Shown in pieces: positions 9,310-17,557 of a DNA stretch of 64,000 nucleotides. Each line of letters starts with the position of its first letter. The stretch's first letter is position 1. The position numbers were made by a program, and so were the translations under genes. Source of the stretch: CALJFL01 sp047633055 (GTDB taxonomy: Bacteria > Pseudomonadota > Gammaproteobacteria > Pseudomonadales > Halieaceae). The stretch is taken from NCBI GenBank assembly GCA_047633055.1, contig JBLIEI010000004.1, forward strand, positions 31,748 through 95,747. The letters are read 5' to 3'. The notes beneath the pieces were generated by a model. It searched no databases. It was not told the origin of the DNA and worked only from the letters and a program-made list of their open reading frames with translations.

Positions 9310-9374
9310 AGTGTTCCTTCCACGTGATAATTACGAGTCAGCGCTATCCGTAATTATCACGTGGAAGGAACACT
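9310..9374. repeat. perfect 26-bp inverted repeat with 13-nt loop
   Basis: The arms 9310-9335 and 9349-9374 are exact reverse complements (left arm begins AGTGTTCCTTCCACGTG and ends GATAATTACG). The 13-nt spacer is 9336-9348. It lies between the divergent DUF3187 and lptM genes, 43 bp before the lptM start, so it is not a normal end-of-gene terminator, and no T-tract follows on either side. It may be an extruded hairpin, a large operator, an RNA structure in the lptM leader, or a small mobile repeat. A second, smaller hairpin (GCTGC-TCAC-GCAGC) lies just upstream at about 9292-9305. Confidence 0.95.
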
Positions 9375-9417
9375 AATGCACTGTATACTTGCGCGTTTTG
9401 CGATCGAAATAAACCAC

Positions 9418-9618
9418 ATGCTAAAGCTGCTAATGGCCCTGTCACTCACCGCATTGCTGCTTGCCGGCTGCGGCCAGGCAGGCCCCTTATTTCTGCCCGG
9501 TCAGGCTACGCCAGACGGCAGTGCTGACCCCCAAGCGGACAATAACGTCTACAGCGAAGTGCCTGAACAACCGGCAGCTTTGCCGGAGCCAGCGGTAGAC
9601 AGCGGCGAGCCAGAGTAA
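9418..9618 (+). CDS. lptM: LptM (YifL) small lipoprotein
   Basis: A 66-residue lipoprotein with signal peptide MLKLLMALSLTALLLAGCGQ; the lipobox LLAGC puts the lipidated Cys at about residue 17. The sequence GCGQAGPLFLP is the hallmark of LptM (formerly YifL), which binds the LptD/LptE lipopolysaccharide translocon and helps LptD mature. The remaining tail is acidic and Pro-rich. The ATG at 9418 is used because it gives a proper lipoprotein signal; the frame is open further upstream into the inverted repeat. It lies 15 bp before lysA, in the usual lptM-lysA-dapF order. Confidence 0.9.
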   Translation: MLKLLMALSLTALLLAGCGQAGPLFLPGQATPDGSADPQADNNVYSEVPEQPAALPEPAVDSGEPE

Positions 9619-9633
9619 GCGAGAGTATTTTTC

Positions 9634-10884
9634 ATGGACCATTTTTCCTATCAGCAAGGGCAATTGCACGCCGAAGAGGTGACATGCAGCCAGATTGCAG
9701 AACAATTCGGCACACCCACCTATGTCTACTCACGATCCGCTCTGGAGTCCGCCCTTGGTGAGTACCAGGCTGCCCTCTCGGGCTGGCCGCATTTAGTCTG
9801 CTATGCGGTAAAGGCCAACTCAAACCTGGCAGTGCTGGACGTATTGGCGCGCCGCGGTGCCGGTTTCGACATTGTCTCGGTAGGCGAGCTGGAGCGAGTA
9901 GTATTAGCCGGCGGCGATCCGGGCAAAACTGTATTCTCAGGGGTAAGCAAGCAGGCACATGAAATTACCCGTGCACTAGCACTCGGTATTCGCTGTTTCA
10001 ATCTAGAGTCCGCCGCTGAACTCGAATTGATCAATGACATTGCCGGCGACATGAAGTGCATCGCTCCCGTATCGGTGCGGGTAAATCCAGATGTCGATGC
10101 CCAAACACACCCCTATATTTCCACCGGCCTGAAAGAGAACAAATTCGGTGTGGACGTGGCGGAAGCACTCGCAGTCTACCGCCGAGCTACCGCCCTGCCC
10201 AATATCGAGGTCGTTGGCCTGGACTGCCACATCGGCTCACAGCTTACCCAGATCACCCCCTTCATCGACGCCCTGCACCGCTTGCTGGCTATTGTCGATC
10301 AACTGGCCGCTGAAGGAATTACCTTGCGGCACCTGGATCTGGGCGGCGGCTTGGGAGTGTGTTACAAAGATGAAACACCACCGAGCATCGCGGAATATAT
10401 CGCCGCAATCCGCGCGGAGCTGGGCGAGCGTGACCTGGAACTGGTGTTTGAACCCGGGCGCTCCATTGCCGCCAATGCGGGCCTGTTACTGACCCGCGTG
10501 GCGAACGTTAAATCAACTCAGGATCATAACTTTGCTCTGGTTGACGCCGCCATGAATGATTTTATCCGGCCCGCACTCTATCAGGCCTGGGTAGACATTC
10601 GCCCCACCAGTGAAACCGGCGAGGGCACCAGCGCTCGCTGGGACATTGTCGGGCCCGTCTGCGAAACCGCCGATTTTTTGGGCAAGGATCGTGAGTTGAC
10701 CTTGGCACCCGAGGCTCTGCTGGCAGTATTCGGGGCCGGGGCTTACGGTTTCGTCATGAGCTCCAATTACAACACTCGCGGTCGCGCCGCAGAAATCATG
10801 GTGGACGGTGATATTGTCCACCAGGTGCGGGCACGCGAGACCTTTGCTGATATGATTCGCACTGAACAGCGCCTGCCGGATTAA
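9634..10884 (+). CDS. lysA: diaminopimelate decarboxylase
   Basis: LysA converts meso-diaminopimelate to lysine. The 416-residue PLP enzyme of the alanine-racemase fold shows the PLP-lysine motif CYAVKANSNLAVL near residue 60, then GAGFDIVSVGEL, GLDCHIGSQ, LDLGGGLGV, FEPGRSI and GPVCETADFLGKDR, with the C-terminal GAYGFVMSSNYNTRGR that forms the second half of the active site. It is 15 bp after lptM and 21 bp before dapF, so the three probably form one operon at the end of the DAP/lysine pathway. Confidence 0.98.
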   Translation: MDHFSYQQGQLHAEEVTCSQIAEQFGTPTYVYSRSALESALGEYQAALSGWPHLVCYAVKANSNLAVLDVLARRGAGFDIVSVGELERVVLAGGDPGKTVFSGVSKQAHEITRALALGIRCFNLESAAELELINDIAGDMKCIAPVSVRVNPDVDAQTHPYISTGLKENKFGVDVAEALAVYRRATALPNIEVVGLDCHIGSQLTQITPFIDALHRLLAIVDQLAAEGITLRHLDLGGGLGVCYKDETPPSIAEYIAAIRAELGERDLELVFEPGRSIAANAGLLLTRVANVKSTQDHNFALVDAAMNDFIRPALYQAWVDIRPTSETGEGTSARWDIVGPVCETADFLGKDRELTLAPEALLAVFGAGAYGFVMSSNYNTRGRAAEIMVDGDIVHQVRARETFADMIRTEQRLPD

Positions 10885-10905
10885 ATCGACGCCAACGGAC
10901 CAGTT

Positions 10906-11736
10906 ATGCAACTGAAATTCACTAAAATGCACGGCGCTGGCAACGATTTCGTTGTTATTGATCTGATCAGCCAGCGCTGCAAACTGCGCCCCCGTGATAT
11001 TCGCTTACTGGCGGACCGACATTTCGGGGTGGGCTGCGATCAGGTGTTGGCAGTGGAGCCTCCGGGCAGCCCGGACGCAGATTTTCGCTACCGAATATAT
11101 AACGCCGATGGTGGCGAGGCTGAGCAGTGCGGCAATGGCGCACGCTGTTTTGCCCGTTTTGTGCGAGAAAAGCGTCTGACCAGCAAGCGGGTCATCACCG
11201 TTGAAGTCGCCCACGGCACTATTGAGCTGCGTGTCCGTGACAAGGATCAAGTAGAGGTCAACATGGGCCTGCCGGTGTTCGAACCCGCATCGATTCCCTT
11301 CGCAGCAGATCAGTGGGCAGCCAGCTATTCTTTAAGTGTCGCCGGTCAGAACCTGGAGATTGGCGTTATATCCATGGGCAATCCGCATGCGGTGCTGACG
11401 GTAGAGAACGTGGATACCGCCGACGTGGCCGGCCTGGGTCCGCAAATCGAAACCCACATACGGTTCCCCGAACGAACCAACACCGGCTTTATGCAATTGT
11501 TGTCTCGCTCAGAAATCCGATTGCGCGTCTTCGAGCGCGGCGCAGGCGAGACCTTGGCTTGCGGCACCGGCGCCTGTGCCGCCGTAGTTTACGGCATCAG
11601 CAGCGGCTGGCTTGAGGATACCGTGACAGTTGAGCTGCCGGGCGGTAAGCTGTCTATAGCCTGGGCCGGCGAAGGCCAGCCGGTATTAATGACCGGCCCC
11701 ACCGCCGTAGTCTACGAAGGCAACATAAGAATCTGA
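10906..11736 (+). CDS. dapF: diaminopimelate epimerase
   Basis: DapF interconverts LL- and meso-diaminopimelate, giving the peptidoglycan cross-link residue and the substrate of LysA. The 276-residue protein starts LKFTKMHGAGNDFVVID. The two catalytic cysteines are visible in NADGGEAEQCGNGARCFARF and GETLACGTGACAA. Normal length, no oddities. It is followed by DUF484 and xerC, the standard gammaproteobacterial order. Confidence 0.98.
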   Translation: MQLKFTKMHGAGNDFVVIDLISQRCKLRPRDIRLLADRHFGVGCDQVLAVEPPGSPDADFRYRIYNADGGEAEQCGNGARCFARFVREKRLTSKRVITVEVAHGTIELRVRDKDQVEVNMGLPVFEPASIPFAADQWAASYSLSVAGQNLEIGVISMGNPHAVLTVENVDTADVAGLGPQIETHIRFPERTNTGFMQLLSRSEIRLRVFERGAGETLACGTGACAAVVYGISSGWLEDTVTVELPGGKLSIAWAGEGQPVLMTGPTAVVYEGNIRI

Positions 11737-11809
11737 AGCCGCACGATAAAAGTGCCACAGTGAGCAACGAAACTGACCAACAGCTCTGACTAATAGGGGA
11801 ATCAAGATA

Positions 11810-12511
11810 ATGCCTGGGACGAATGAGCAAGCCGCTACCCCCGATCTGGAAATCAACGACGCGCAAGTCAGGGCGTATCTGAAAGTCCACAGTGATTTTT
11901 TTCAGCACAACCCGGATATGTTAGATTCCTTACACGTATCACACGCTTCCGGCTCAGCTGTTTCACTGGTTGAAAAACAAGTCAGCGTGCTACGCGAGCG
12001 CAACATCGATATGCGCCATCGCCTCAACACCCTGACCGCTAACGCCCGCGACAACGACCGACTGTACGAGCAAACCCGGGGCCTGATCCTGCAACTGCTG
12101 GAAGCAAATTCTGCCAGCGAACTCTATCAGGTCTTTCGCAAATCGATGAACAAAGAGTTTGAGGTTGAGCACGCCAGCATGATTCTGTTTGGCGAGCCCG
12201 GCAGCGCAGGTGACTGCCGTGTGGAATCTATCGAGAGCGCCAAGATCGAAATCGGTCCTCTGCTCAAGGGACGCAAAGCCATTTGCGGCCCATTGCGCAA
12301 AGAGGAACTGGTCTACCTGTTTCCCGAGGCTGGCGACGTTGGCTCGGCTGCAATGATGCCGCTGCACCAAGGGGAAGACCTGGGTTTAATAGCCGTAGGA
12401 AGCTCGGACGCAACCCGCTATGGCTCCAATATGGGCACACTGTTTCTGCACCATATTGCCGATGTGATGGTGCGCCTACTGCCACTGCTGCCGCGGAGCA
12501 GCACCAGCTAA
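11810..12511 (+). CDS. DUF484 family protein
   Basis: A 233-residue protein of the DUF484 family, which is found between dapF and xerC in many gammaproteobacteria (yigA position). Early residues include VRAYLKVHSDFFQHNPDML, the family's signature; the middle VSLVEKQVSVLRERN is a short coiled coil and the rest looks like a degenerate GAF domain (with SAAMMPLHQGEDLGLIAVGS). The stop codon sits 4 bp before the xerC start. Function is not established; a link to XerC or chromosome handling is only suggested by the gene order. Confidence 0.88.
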   Translation: MPGTNEQAATPDLEINDAQVRAYLKVHSDFFQHNPDMLDSLHVSHASGSAVSLVEKQVSVLRERNIDMRHRLNTLTANARDNDRLYEQTRGLILQLLEANSASELYQVFRKSMNKEFEVEHASMILFGEPGSAGDCRVESIESAKIEIGPLLKGRKAICGPLRKEELVYLFPEAGDVGSAAMMPLHQGEDLGLIAVGSSDATRYGSNMGTLFLHHIADVMVRLLPLLPRSSTS

Positions 12512-12515
12512 GCCG

Positions 12516-13433
12516 GTGGACTCGCATGACCTCCCCACATCGATAAACCAATTCCTAGATTATCTGCGCGACGTTCGGCAGCTCTCACCCAACACGCTGA
12601 CTAACTATCAAAGAGACTTGAGGTCTTTGCACGACTACTGCCAAGACCACAATATTCATCAGGCAGACAAAATTGTCGAGGCCGACATTCGTCAGTGGGC
12701 AAGTCAGCTGCATCGCCGTGGGTTGGCCGGCGGCAGTATTCAACGAACGCTGTCGGCGTCACGCTCGTTTTTTAACTATCTGGGCAAGCAGGCGGGATTT
12801 CCACGTAATCCGGCCGCCAGCGTGCAGGCGCCCCGCAAACCCCGCAAATTGCCCCGTACCCTGGACACAGACCAGGTTAACCGCTATTTAAAGTTTGAAG
12901 ACGATTCACCGTTAATTCGCCGCGACCGGGCTATGGCCGAGCTGTTTTATTCTTCTGGCCTGCGCCTGGCGGAACTCGCCGCCATCGATGTTAGCGATTT
13001 GGACGCAGGTTCTCGCCTCATCACCGTGACCGGTAAGGGCAATAAAACACGCACTGTACCGGTGGGAGGGCCGGCATTGGACGCTATCGCCAGCTGGTTA
13101 GAAGTAAAACCCAAGGTTGCTGATAACGAGGACTGTGCGCTGGCCATGTTTATCAGTCGCCATGGACGGCGGATCAGTGTCAGAAGCATCCAGACAAGAC
13201 TCAAATTGCAAGGCCGGCGTGCCGGCATGCCACAGGATGTGCATCCGCATATGCTCAGGCATTCCTTCGCCAGTCATATGTTGGAATCCAGCGGGGACCT
13301 GCGTGCAGTGCAGGAGTTACTTGGCCATGCCAACATCGCAACGACCCAAATCTACACCCACCTCGACTTTCAACACTTGGCCAAGGTCTACGACGCCGCC
13401 CATCCCAGAGCCAAACGACGCAAACGCGACTGA
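12516..13433 (+). CDS. xerC: tyrosine recombinase XerC
   Basis: XerC resolves chromosome dimers at dif together with XerD. The 305-residue protein has an N-terminal SAM-like core-binding domain (SPNTLTNYQRDLRSLHDYC) and a catalytic domain showing the expected residues: Arg in SSGLRLAELAAID, Lys in TGKGNKTRTVPVG, His and Arg in HPHMLRHSFASHML, His in LLGHANIATTQIYTH, with the nucleophilic Tyr in that last motif. The start used is GTG; no nearby ATG gives a complete N-terminus. The position behind DUF484 supports XerC over XerD or an integrase. Confidence 0.95.
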   Translation: MDSHDLPTSINQFLDYLRDVRQLSPNTLTNYQRDLRSLHDYCQDHNIHQADKIVEADIRQWASQLHRRGLAGGSIQRTLSASRSFFNYLGKQAGFPRNPAASVQAPRKPRKLPRTLDTDQVNRYLKFEDDSPLIRRDRAMAELFYSSGLRLAELAAIDVSDLDAGSRLITVTGKGNKTRTVPVGGPALDAIASWLEVKPKVADNEDCALAMFISRHGRRISVRSIQTRLKLQGRRAGMPQDVHPHMLRHSFASHMLESSGDLRAVQELLGHANIATTQIYTHLDFQHLAKVYDAAHPRAKRRKRD

Positions 13434-13439
13434 CTGTTT

Positions 13440-14162
13440 ATGACAATTAAAGTAATCACCTTTGACTTGGACAACACCCTCTGGGACGTTGAGCCCAGCC
13501 TCATTGAAGCGGAGCGAATCCAGCGTGAATGGCTGCTTGAGCACCGCCCGCGGGCCATCGAAAACTACGACCATGAGCAATTGTGGGAGTTCAAAAAAGG
13601 GGTGTGGAAGCGCAACCCGCAGCTGGCACACCACATCAGTGATCTCAGGGTACAAACGCTATATGAGCTACAACTAGCGGCAGGCTACCCTGAGCAAGAA
13701 GCTCGCACCGGCGCAACCGCTGCCTTCGCCGTGTTTCTGGAGGTACGTCATGCGGTGACGCTGTACGAAGAGGCCCTGGACGTTCTCAGCCTGCTAGCCA
13801 AGACTTATACCTTGGGAGCACTGACAAACGGCAACGCCGACATTTACAAAACCGATGCCGGGGAGTATTTCGACTTTGCTTTTTTAGCAGAGGACATTGG
13901 CATCAGTAAGCCAGCTCCGGATATGTTTCACGCCGCCCTCAAGAGAGCTAAAGTCAGCGCCAACCAGATTATCCATGTCGGCGACAATCCCGAGCACGAT
14001 GTGCTGGGTGCGCAACGAATGGGCATGCGTACCGTATGGATGAACTCTCAAGCCGAGGAATGGCCTGGGGGTCCCCGAGCAGACCGGGACATTGATAACT
14101 TGCAGCAACTGCCCCAGGCAATCGCTGAAATTGCGGGACGTAAAAGCAATGACGCTGGATAA
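13440..14162 (+). CDS. HAD-IA family phosphatase (YigB-like)
   Basis: A 240-residue HAD-superfamily hydrolase. Motif I is FDLDNTLWDVEP with the nucleophile Asp, motif II is LGALTNGN, motif III the Lys in GISKPAPDMF, and motif IV HVGDNPEHDVLGAQ. It follows xerC by 6 bp, where E. coli has yigB, whose product dephosphorylates FMN and the riboflavin precursor 5-amino-6-ribitylaminouracil phosphate. A small-molecule phosphatase is therefore likely; the substrate is inferred only by position. It ends 23 bp before the convergent SHOCT lipoprotein gene. Confidence 0.9.
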   Translation: MTIKVITFDLDNTLWDVEPSLIEAERIQREWLLEHRPRAIENYDHEQLWEFKKGVWKRNPQLAHHISDLRVQTLYELQLAAGYPEQEARTGATAAFAVFLEVRHAVTLYEEALDVLSLLAKTYTLGALTNGNADIYKTDAGEYFDFAFLAEDIGISKPAPDMFHAALKRAKVSANQIIHVGDNPEHDVLGAQRMGMRTVWMNSQAEEWPGGPRADRDIDNLQQLPQAIAEIAGRKSNDAG

Positions 14163-14185
14163 AACATCCGGCGCCTTAGTCGGCC

Positions 14186-14386
14186 TTAGCCGTCCTTAAG
14201 AATCTTCTTCTTGGTCGCGTTGTATTCTTTTTCACTGATTACGCCACCATCATACGCTTCTTTCAGATCCATCAACTGCTGGCCCTGAGTTTCAGTCTGC
14301 TTGACAGTTGTGTTGCTTCCGCCACAGGCCGCCAAAGTGAGTGCCAGGGCAATAACGGTAGCGCCGAGAAAAGTCTTGCTTAACAT
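14186..14386 (-). CDS. small lipoprotein with C-terminal SHOCT domain
   Basis: A 66-residue protein starting MLSKTFLGATVIALALTLAACGG: a lipoprotein signal with lipobox LAAC (Cys at about residue 21). The last ~28 residues (LMDLKEAYDGGVISEKEY, then NATKKKIL) form a SHOCT (short C-terminal) domain, a small helical module usually attached to the end of larger proteins. Here it is almost the whole mature protein. It lies 37 bp downstream of the second PII gene on the same strand. No function is known. The open frame extends upstream, but only the ATG at 14386 gives a signal peptide. Confidence 0.8.
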   Translation of the reverse strand: MLSKTFLGATVIALALTLAACGGSNTTVKQTETQGQQLMDLKEAYDGGVISEKEYNATKKKILKDG

Positions 14387-14423
14387 GCTGTAATTCCTTT
14401 TTAAATTTTGGGGTCTATAAGAT

Positions 14424-14762
14424 CTAGATAGCGTCTTCACCAGTCTCACTGGTACGGATACGAATAACTTGCTCGAGATCTGACACAAATATTTTACCGT
14501 CACCTATTTTACCGGTGTTGGCGGTTTGCACAATAGCATCAACCACAACTTCTACCTCGCCATCACCAACGGCGATCTCAAGTTTCAGCTTGGGCAGAAA
14601 ATCCACCACATATTCGGCGCCGCGATAGAGCTCGGTATGGCCGCGCTGTCGGCCGAAGCCCTTGACCTCAGTGGCGGTGATGCCCTGCACACCGATTTCC
14701 GATAGCGCCGCACGCACATCATCCATCTTGAAGGGTTTGATAATCGCGGTAACCAGTTTCAT
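14424..14762 (-). CDS. glnK: nitrogen regulatory protein PII (second copy)
   Basis: A 112-residue PII signal protein. PII trimers bind 2-oxoglutarate and ATP/ADP and control AmtB, glutamine synthetase adenylylation and NtrB/NtrC. The T-loop GHTELYRGAEYVVDFLPK has the uridylylated Tyr51, and the C-terminal signature TGKIGDGKIFV is present. The start MKLVTAIIKPFKMDDVR is preferred over a frame extending 8 codons upstream. This copy is downstream of amtB but separated by a strong terminator, and it has its own plausible promoter, so it may be made when the amtB operon is off. It could be called glnB as well as glnK. Confidence 0.95.
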   Translation of the reverse strand: MKLVTAIIKPFKMDDVRAALSEIGVQGITATEVKGFGRQRGHTELYRGAEYVVDFLPKLKLEIAVGDGEVEVVVDAIVQTANTGKIGDGKIFVSDLEQVIRIRTSETGEDAI

Positions 14763-14794
14763 GATAGCGTGCCTCAATAGTTGCATAGTTCTTT

Positions 14795-14822
14795 ATTATG
14801 AAACTCACACAGATAATCGCAA
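14795..14822 (-). promoter_or_regulatory. glnK: candidate sigma-70 promoter for second PII gene
   Basis: On the minus strand TTGCGA (plus 14817-14822) and CATAAT (plus 14795-14800) are separated by 16 bp, just after the amtB terminator and about 33 bp before the PII start codon. Both boxes are close to consensus. This suggests constitutive expression of this PII copy, independent of the sigma-54 promoter of the upstream cluster. Confidence 0.5.
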
Positions 14823-14827
14823 GGCAT

Positions 14828-14850
14828 AAAAAAAGGGGCCCGAAGGCCCC
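14828..14850 (-). terminator. intrinsic terminator after amtB
   Basis: GGGGCC-CGAA-GGCCCC (14835-14850) forms a GC-only 6-bp stem with a stable tetraloop, and on the minus strand it is followed by seven Ts (14828-14834). It lies about 30 bp past the amtB stop. A-rich sequence on the other side might let it work in both directions, but no plus-strand gene needs it. Confidence 0.9.
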
Positions 14851-14881
14851 CAAAAACGCATCGCGAAATGCGCCCGCAAGT

Positions 14882-16129
14882 TTATTTCGCGGAGATGAAC
14901 TCCGGATAAGCTTCCATACCACATTCGACCAGATCCACGCCTTCGTACTCTTCTTCCTCAGTGACCCGGATTCCCATAGTCGCTTTGATAATACCGAAGG
15001 TAATCAAGCTGGCACCAAAGACCCAGATAAAGATAGTAACCGCGCCGATCAACTGACCGCTGAAGGATGCGTTCTCACCGTTGGTGATCGGCACCAGCAG
15101 CAGACCCAGTAAACCAACAACACCGTGTACCGAAATTGCACCCACTGGATCGTCGATTTTAAGCTTGTCCAGAGCGATGATTGAGAACACAACCAAAACA
15201 CCACCGATAGCACCAAACAATGTCGCTAGCAGGGGTGTTGGGGTAGATGGCTCAGCAGTAATCGCTACCAATCCAGCCAGTGCGCCGTTAAGTGCCATGG
15301 TCAGGTCAGCTTTGCCAAACAGGAGTCTAGCGGTCAGCAGTGCTGCCACCAACCCACCGGCCGCGGCGGCGTTAGTGTTCATGAAAACGACGGCAACGGC
15401 ATTAGCTGACTCGACGGTAGCGGTCGCCAGGACCGAGCCACCGTTAAAGCCGAACCAACCCATCCAAAGGATGAATGTGCCTAGGGTAGCCAGTGGCAGG
15501 TTCGCACCTGGTATCGCCTGTACACTGCCATCTGCAGCGTACTTGCCTTTACGGGCACCCAATAACAACACGCCTGCCAAAGCAGCAGATGCACCAGCCA
15601 TGTGCACGATGCCAGAACCGGCGAAGTCAGAGAAGCCAAGGTCCCCCAGTGTGTACATTCCAAATACTGGCATGCCACCCCAGGTCCAGCTACCTTCCAT
15701 CGGATAGATAACACCCGTCATTACGACCGCGAAAGCGAGGAAGGCCCAAAGCTTCATGCGCTCAGCAACGGCTCCTGAGACAATCGACATGGCAGTTGCT
15801 ACGAACACTACCTGGAAGAAAAAGTCTGCTGAAGGAGCGTAGGTTGCTGGCTCTTCTGCCCCGGTGACGCCGTCGCCGACGATACCGCCGAGGAAAGCTG
15901 TGAATTCACCGCCACCGTACATAATAGAGTAACCACAAACCATGTACATGATGCTGGCTATGGCGTAGAGGGCTACGTTTTTTGTTAAAATTTCGGTGGT
16001 GTTTTTGGAACGAACGAGGCCCGCCTCCAACATAGAGAAGCCTGCGGCCATCCACATCACCAACGCGCCGCACACCAAGAAATAAAAGGTGTCTAGCGCA
16101 TACTGTAATTGAAAAATATCGTTTTCCAT
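14882..16129 (-). CDS. amtB: ammonium transporter AmtB
   Basis: A 415-residue ammonium channel of the Amt/MEP/Rh family with about 11 transmembrane helices. It begins with a helix rather than a long signal peptide: FYFLVCGALVMWMAAGFSML. Recognisable motifs include SGIVHMAGASAALAGVLLLG with the first pore histidine and AISVHGVVGLLGLLLVP with the second. It takes up ammonium when nitrogen is scarce. PII (GlnK) encoded 57 bp upstream would plug it when ammonium returns. The C-terminal cytoplasmic tail EEEEYEGVDLVECGMEAYPE is the GlnK-interacting region. Confidence 0.97.
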   Translation of the reverse strand: MENDIFQLQYALDTFYFLVCGALVMWMAAGFSMLEAGLVRSKNTTEILTKNVALYAIASIMYMVCGYSIMYGGGEFTAFLGGIVGDGVTGAEEPATYAPSADFFFQVVFVATAMSIVSGAVAERMKLWAFLAFAVVMTGVIYPMEGSWTWGGMPVFGMYTLGDLGFSDFAGSGIVHMAGASAALAGVLLLGARKGKYAADGSVQAIPGANLPLATLGTFILWMGWFGFNGGSVLATATVESANAVAVVFMNTNAAAAGGLVAALLTARLLFGKADLTMALNGALAGLVAITAEPSTPTPLLATLFGAIGGVLVVFSIIALDKLKIDDPVGAISVHGVVGLLGLLLVPITNGENASFSGQLIGAVTIFIWVFGASLITFGIIKATMGIRVTEEEEYEGVDLVECGMEAYPEFISAK

Positions 16130-16186
16130 GGGAAATACTCTCGTCTAATAGTCTATGCTGATACCGTGGACGCCGAAGGCGTCCGC

Positions 16187-16525
16187 CTAAATGGCTTCCT
16201 CGCCTGTTTCACCAGTACGAATACGGATGACCTGCTCCAAGGCGGATACAAATACCTTGCCGTCACCAATTTTTCCAGTGTTCGCCGCTTTAGTAATTGC
16301 TTCGATAGTCGGCTCAACAACACCGTCTGCTACCGCCACTTCGATTTTTACTTTTGGTAGGAAGTCGACAACGTATTCAGCGCCGCGATAGAGTTCGGTA
16401 TGCCCTTTCTGGCGACCAAATCCTTTAACCTCGGTGACAGTAATGCCCTGCACGCCGATCTCGGATAATGCTTCACGCACATCGTCCAATTTGAATGGCT
16501 TAACAATAGCCGTAATTAATTTCAT
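16187..16525 (-). CDS. glnK: nitrogen regulatory protein PII, amtB-linked
   Basis: A 112-residue PII protein (MKLITAIVKPFKLDDVREAL) with the uridylylation loop GHTELYRGAEYVVDFLPK (Tyr51) and TGKIGDGKVFV. It is very similar in sequence to the other PII encoded downstream of amtB. Immediately upstream of amtB and in the same operon, it is the expected GlnK that binds AmtB trimers. A ribosome site (CAGGAGATCACC on the coding strand) precedes the ATG. Likely expressed under nitrogen limitation through the sigma-54 promoter at 17435-17450. Confidence 0.96.
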   Translation of the reverse strand: MKLITAIVKPFKLDDVREALSEIGVQGITVTEVKGFGRQKGHTELYRGAEYVVDFLPKVKIEVAVADGVVEPTIEAITKAANTGKIGDGKVFVSALEQVIRIRTGETGEEAI

Positions 16526-16600
16526 GGTGATCTCCTGGTGTTATGTTGACGCCCCGATCAATGAACACGGGGCGCCCGCGCTGTTGTCGTTCGAGCAGAA

Positions 16601-17335
16601 CTACATGCTCTTGGAGATGGTAAAAACCAGCTGGTCGTCACCCCAATCGGTGCCAAATACGTCTTCTTTATCGAGATCGGTGCCAACGTAAGCCAGGGTC
16701 CAGTCGACAGCTACCCAAGAGGCGGTAATGCCAACGGAATAGTCAATGAAGGAATCGTCGTCAGATGACAGGTAGCCGCCGTTCTCTTCGAGGTCGTTGT
16801 AGCCTACATGGAAGTCGATCGAAATCGTGTCATTGATAGGAAGACTGTAATCCACGTAGTAGTACATAAACGTGTCAGTTTCGGCGTAGTAGTCGTCTGA
16901 GTAGGCAACACCCACAGCCAAGTTATTCCAGGACAAGCTACCGTAGAGTTCCTGGTAGTCTCCTTCGAAACCGTCATCTCCGGGATAATCGTAGTAGAGA
17001 TAGCCCACATCAATAGCGAAGCCGCTGTCACCGATGTCACTAGCCCAACCGATGTAGTAATCAAGTTCGAGGGACCCGTTTAAGCCACCGTCGGCGCTGG
17101 CAACGTCAAAATCTACCGTTGAACCCCACGTGCCGATATAGATGCCGTTCTCGAAAGCGATATCGAAACCGCCCTGAACAGCAATATCGTCATTCGACTG
17201 GGAGACGCCACGAAATTTGTAATCGCTGGTCAACGCGATATTGCCGCTGATTTCGATCTCAGCCTGAACTGAGGTAGCAGCGCCTGCCAATAGTGCGGTT
17301 GCCAGGGTTGCGGTAAGTACTTTTTTGTTCAGCAT
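16601..17335 (-). CDS. TIGR02001/TorF-family outer membrane protein
   Basis: A 244-residue exported protein with signal peptide MLNKKVLTATLATALLAGAA (cut likely after VQA). The mature part starts EIEISGNIALTSDYKFRGVS, the signature of the TIGR02001 (gcw_chp) family, and has alternating beta-strands rich in Tyr, Asp and Gly with a final aromatic strand DQLVFTISKSM, as in outer membrane barrels. The family is often placed beside glnK-amtB in gammaproteobacteria. It is the first gene behind the sigma-54 promoter here, so it may help ammonium or another small nitrogen compound cross the outer membrane. That role is inferred from context. Confidence 0.85.
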   Translation of the reverse strand: MLNKKVLTATLATALLAGAATSVQAEIEISGNIALTSDYKFRGVSQSNDDIAVQGGFDIAFENGIYIGTWGSTVDFDVASADGGLNGSLELDYYIGWASDIGDSGFAIDVGYLYYDYPGDDGFEGDYQELYGSLSWNNLAVGVAYSDDYYAETDTFMYYYVDYSLPINDTISIDFHVGYNDLEENGGYLSSDDDSFIDYSVGITASWVAVDWTLAYVGTDLDKEDVFGTDWGDDQLVFTISKSM

Positions 17336-17434
17336 GTTTCATCTCTCCTAAACTCGAGTCGCCGGCCCCAAGGTGTAAGGGAACACCTGGTTAAAACCGA
17401 CAGACATGATTTGTGAAATCTGCGCGAGATCTTT

Positions 17435-17450
17435 TGCAGGGCCTGTGCCA
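17435..17450 (-). promoter_or_regulatory. sigma-54 promoter of the TIGR02001-glnK-amtB operon
   Basis: The minus strand reads TGGCACAGGCCCTGCA: a -24 TGGCAC and a -12 CTGCA with GG and GC exactly 10 bp apart, nearly identical to the sigma-54 consensus. It lies about 100 bp upstream of the first start codon. Together with the NtrC-type site further upstream it marks this cluster as an Ntr-regulated operon. Confidence 0.85.
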
Positions 17451-17557
17451 ATTTCTATTTTTCTTTTTGATAACAAGCAGTTAATAGTAATTTTCAATTA
17501 TTGACGGTCATAAAAGGGGCAGCAGGAATCACAGTAACCGCAATTTATTGGTGCACG

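Noticed and set aside
12516..13433. Tyrosine recombinase as a phage or island integrase
   Set aside because: It sits in the conserved dapF-DUF484-xerC-HAD order and has the length and motifs of the housekeeping XerC.
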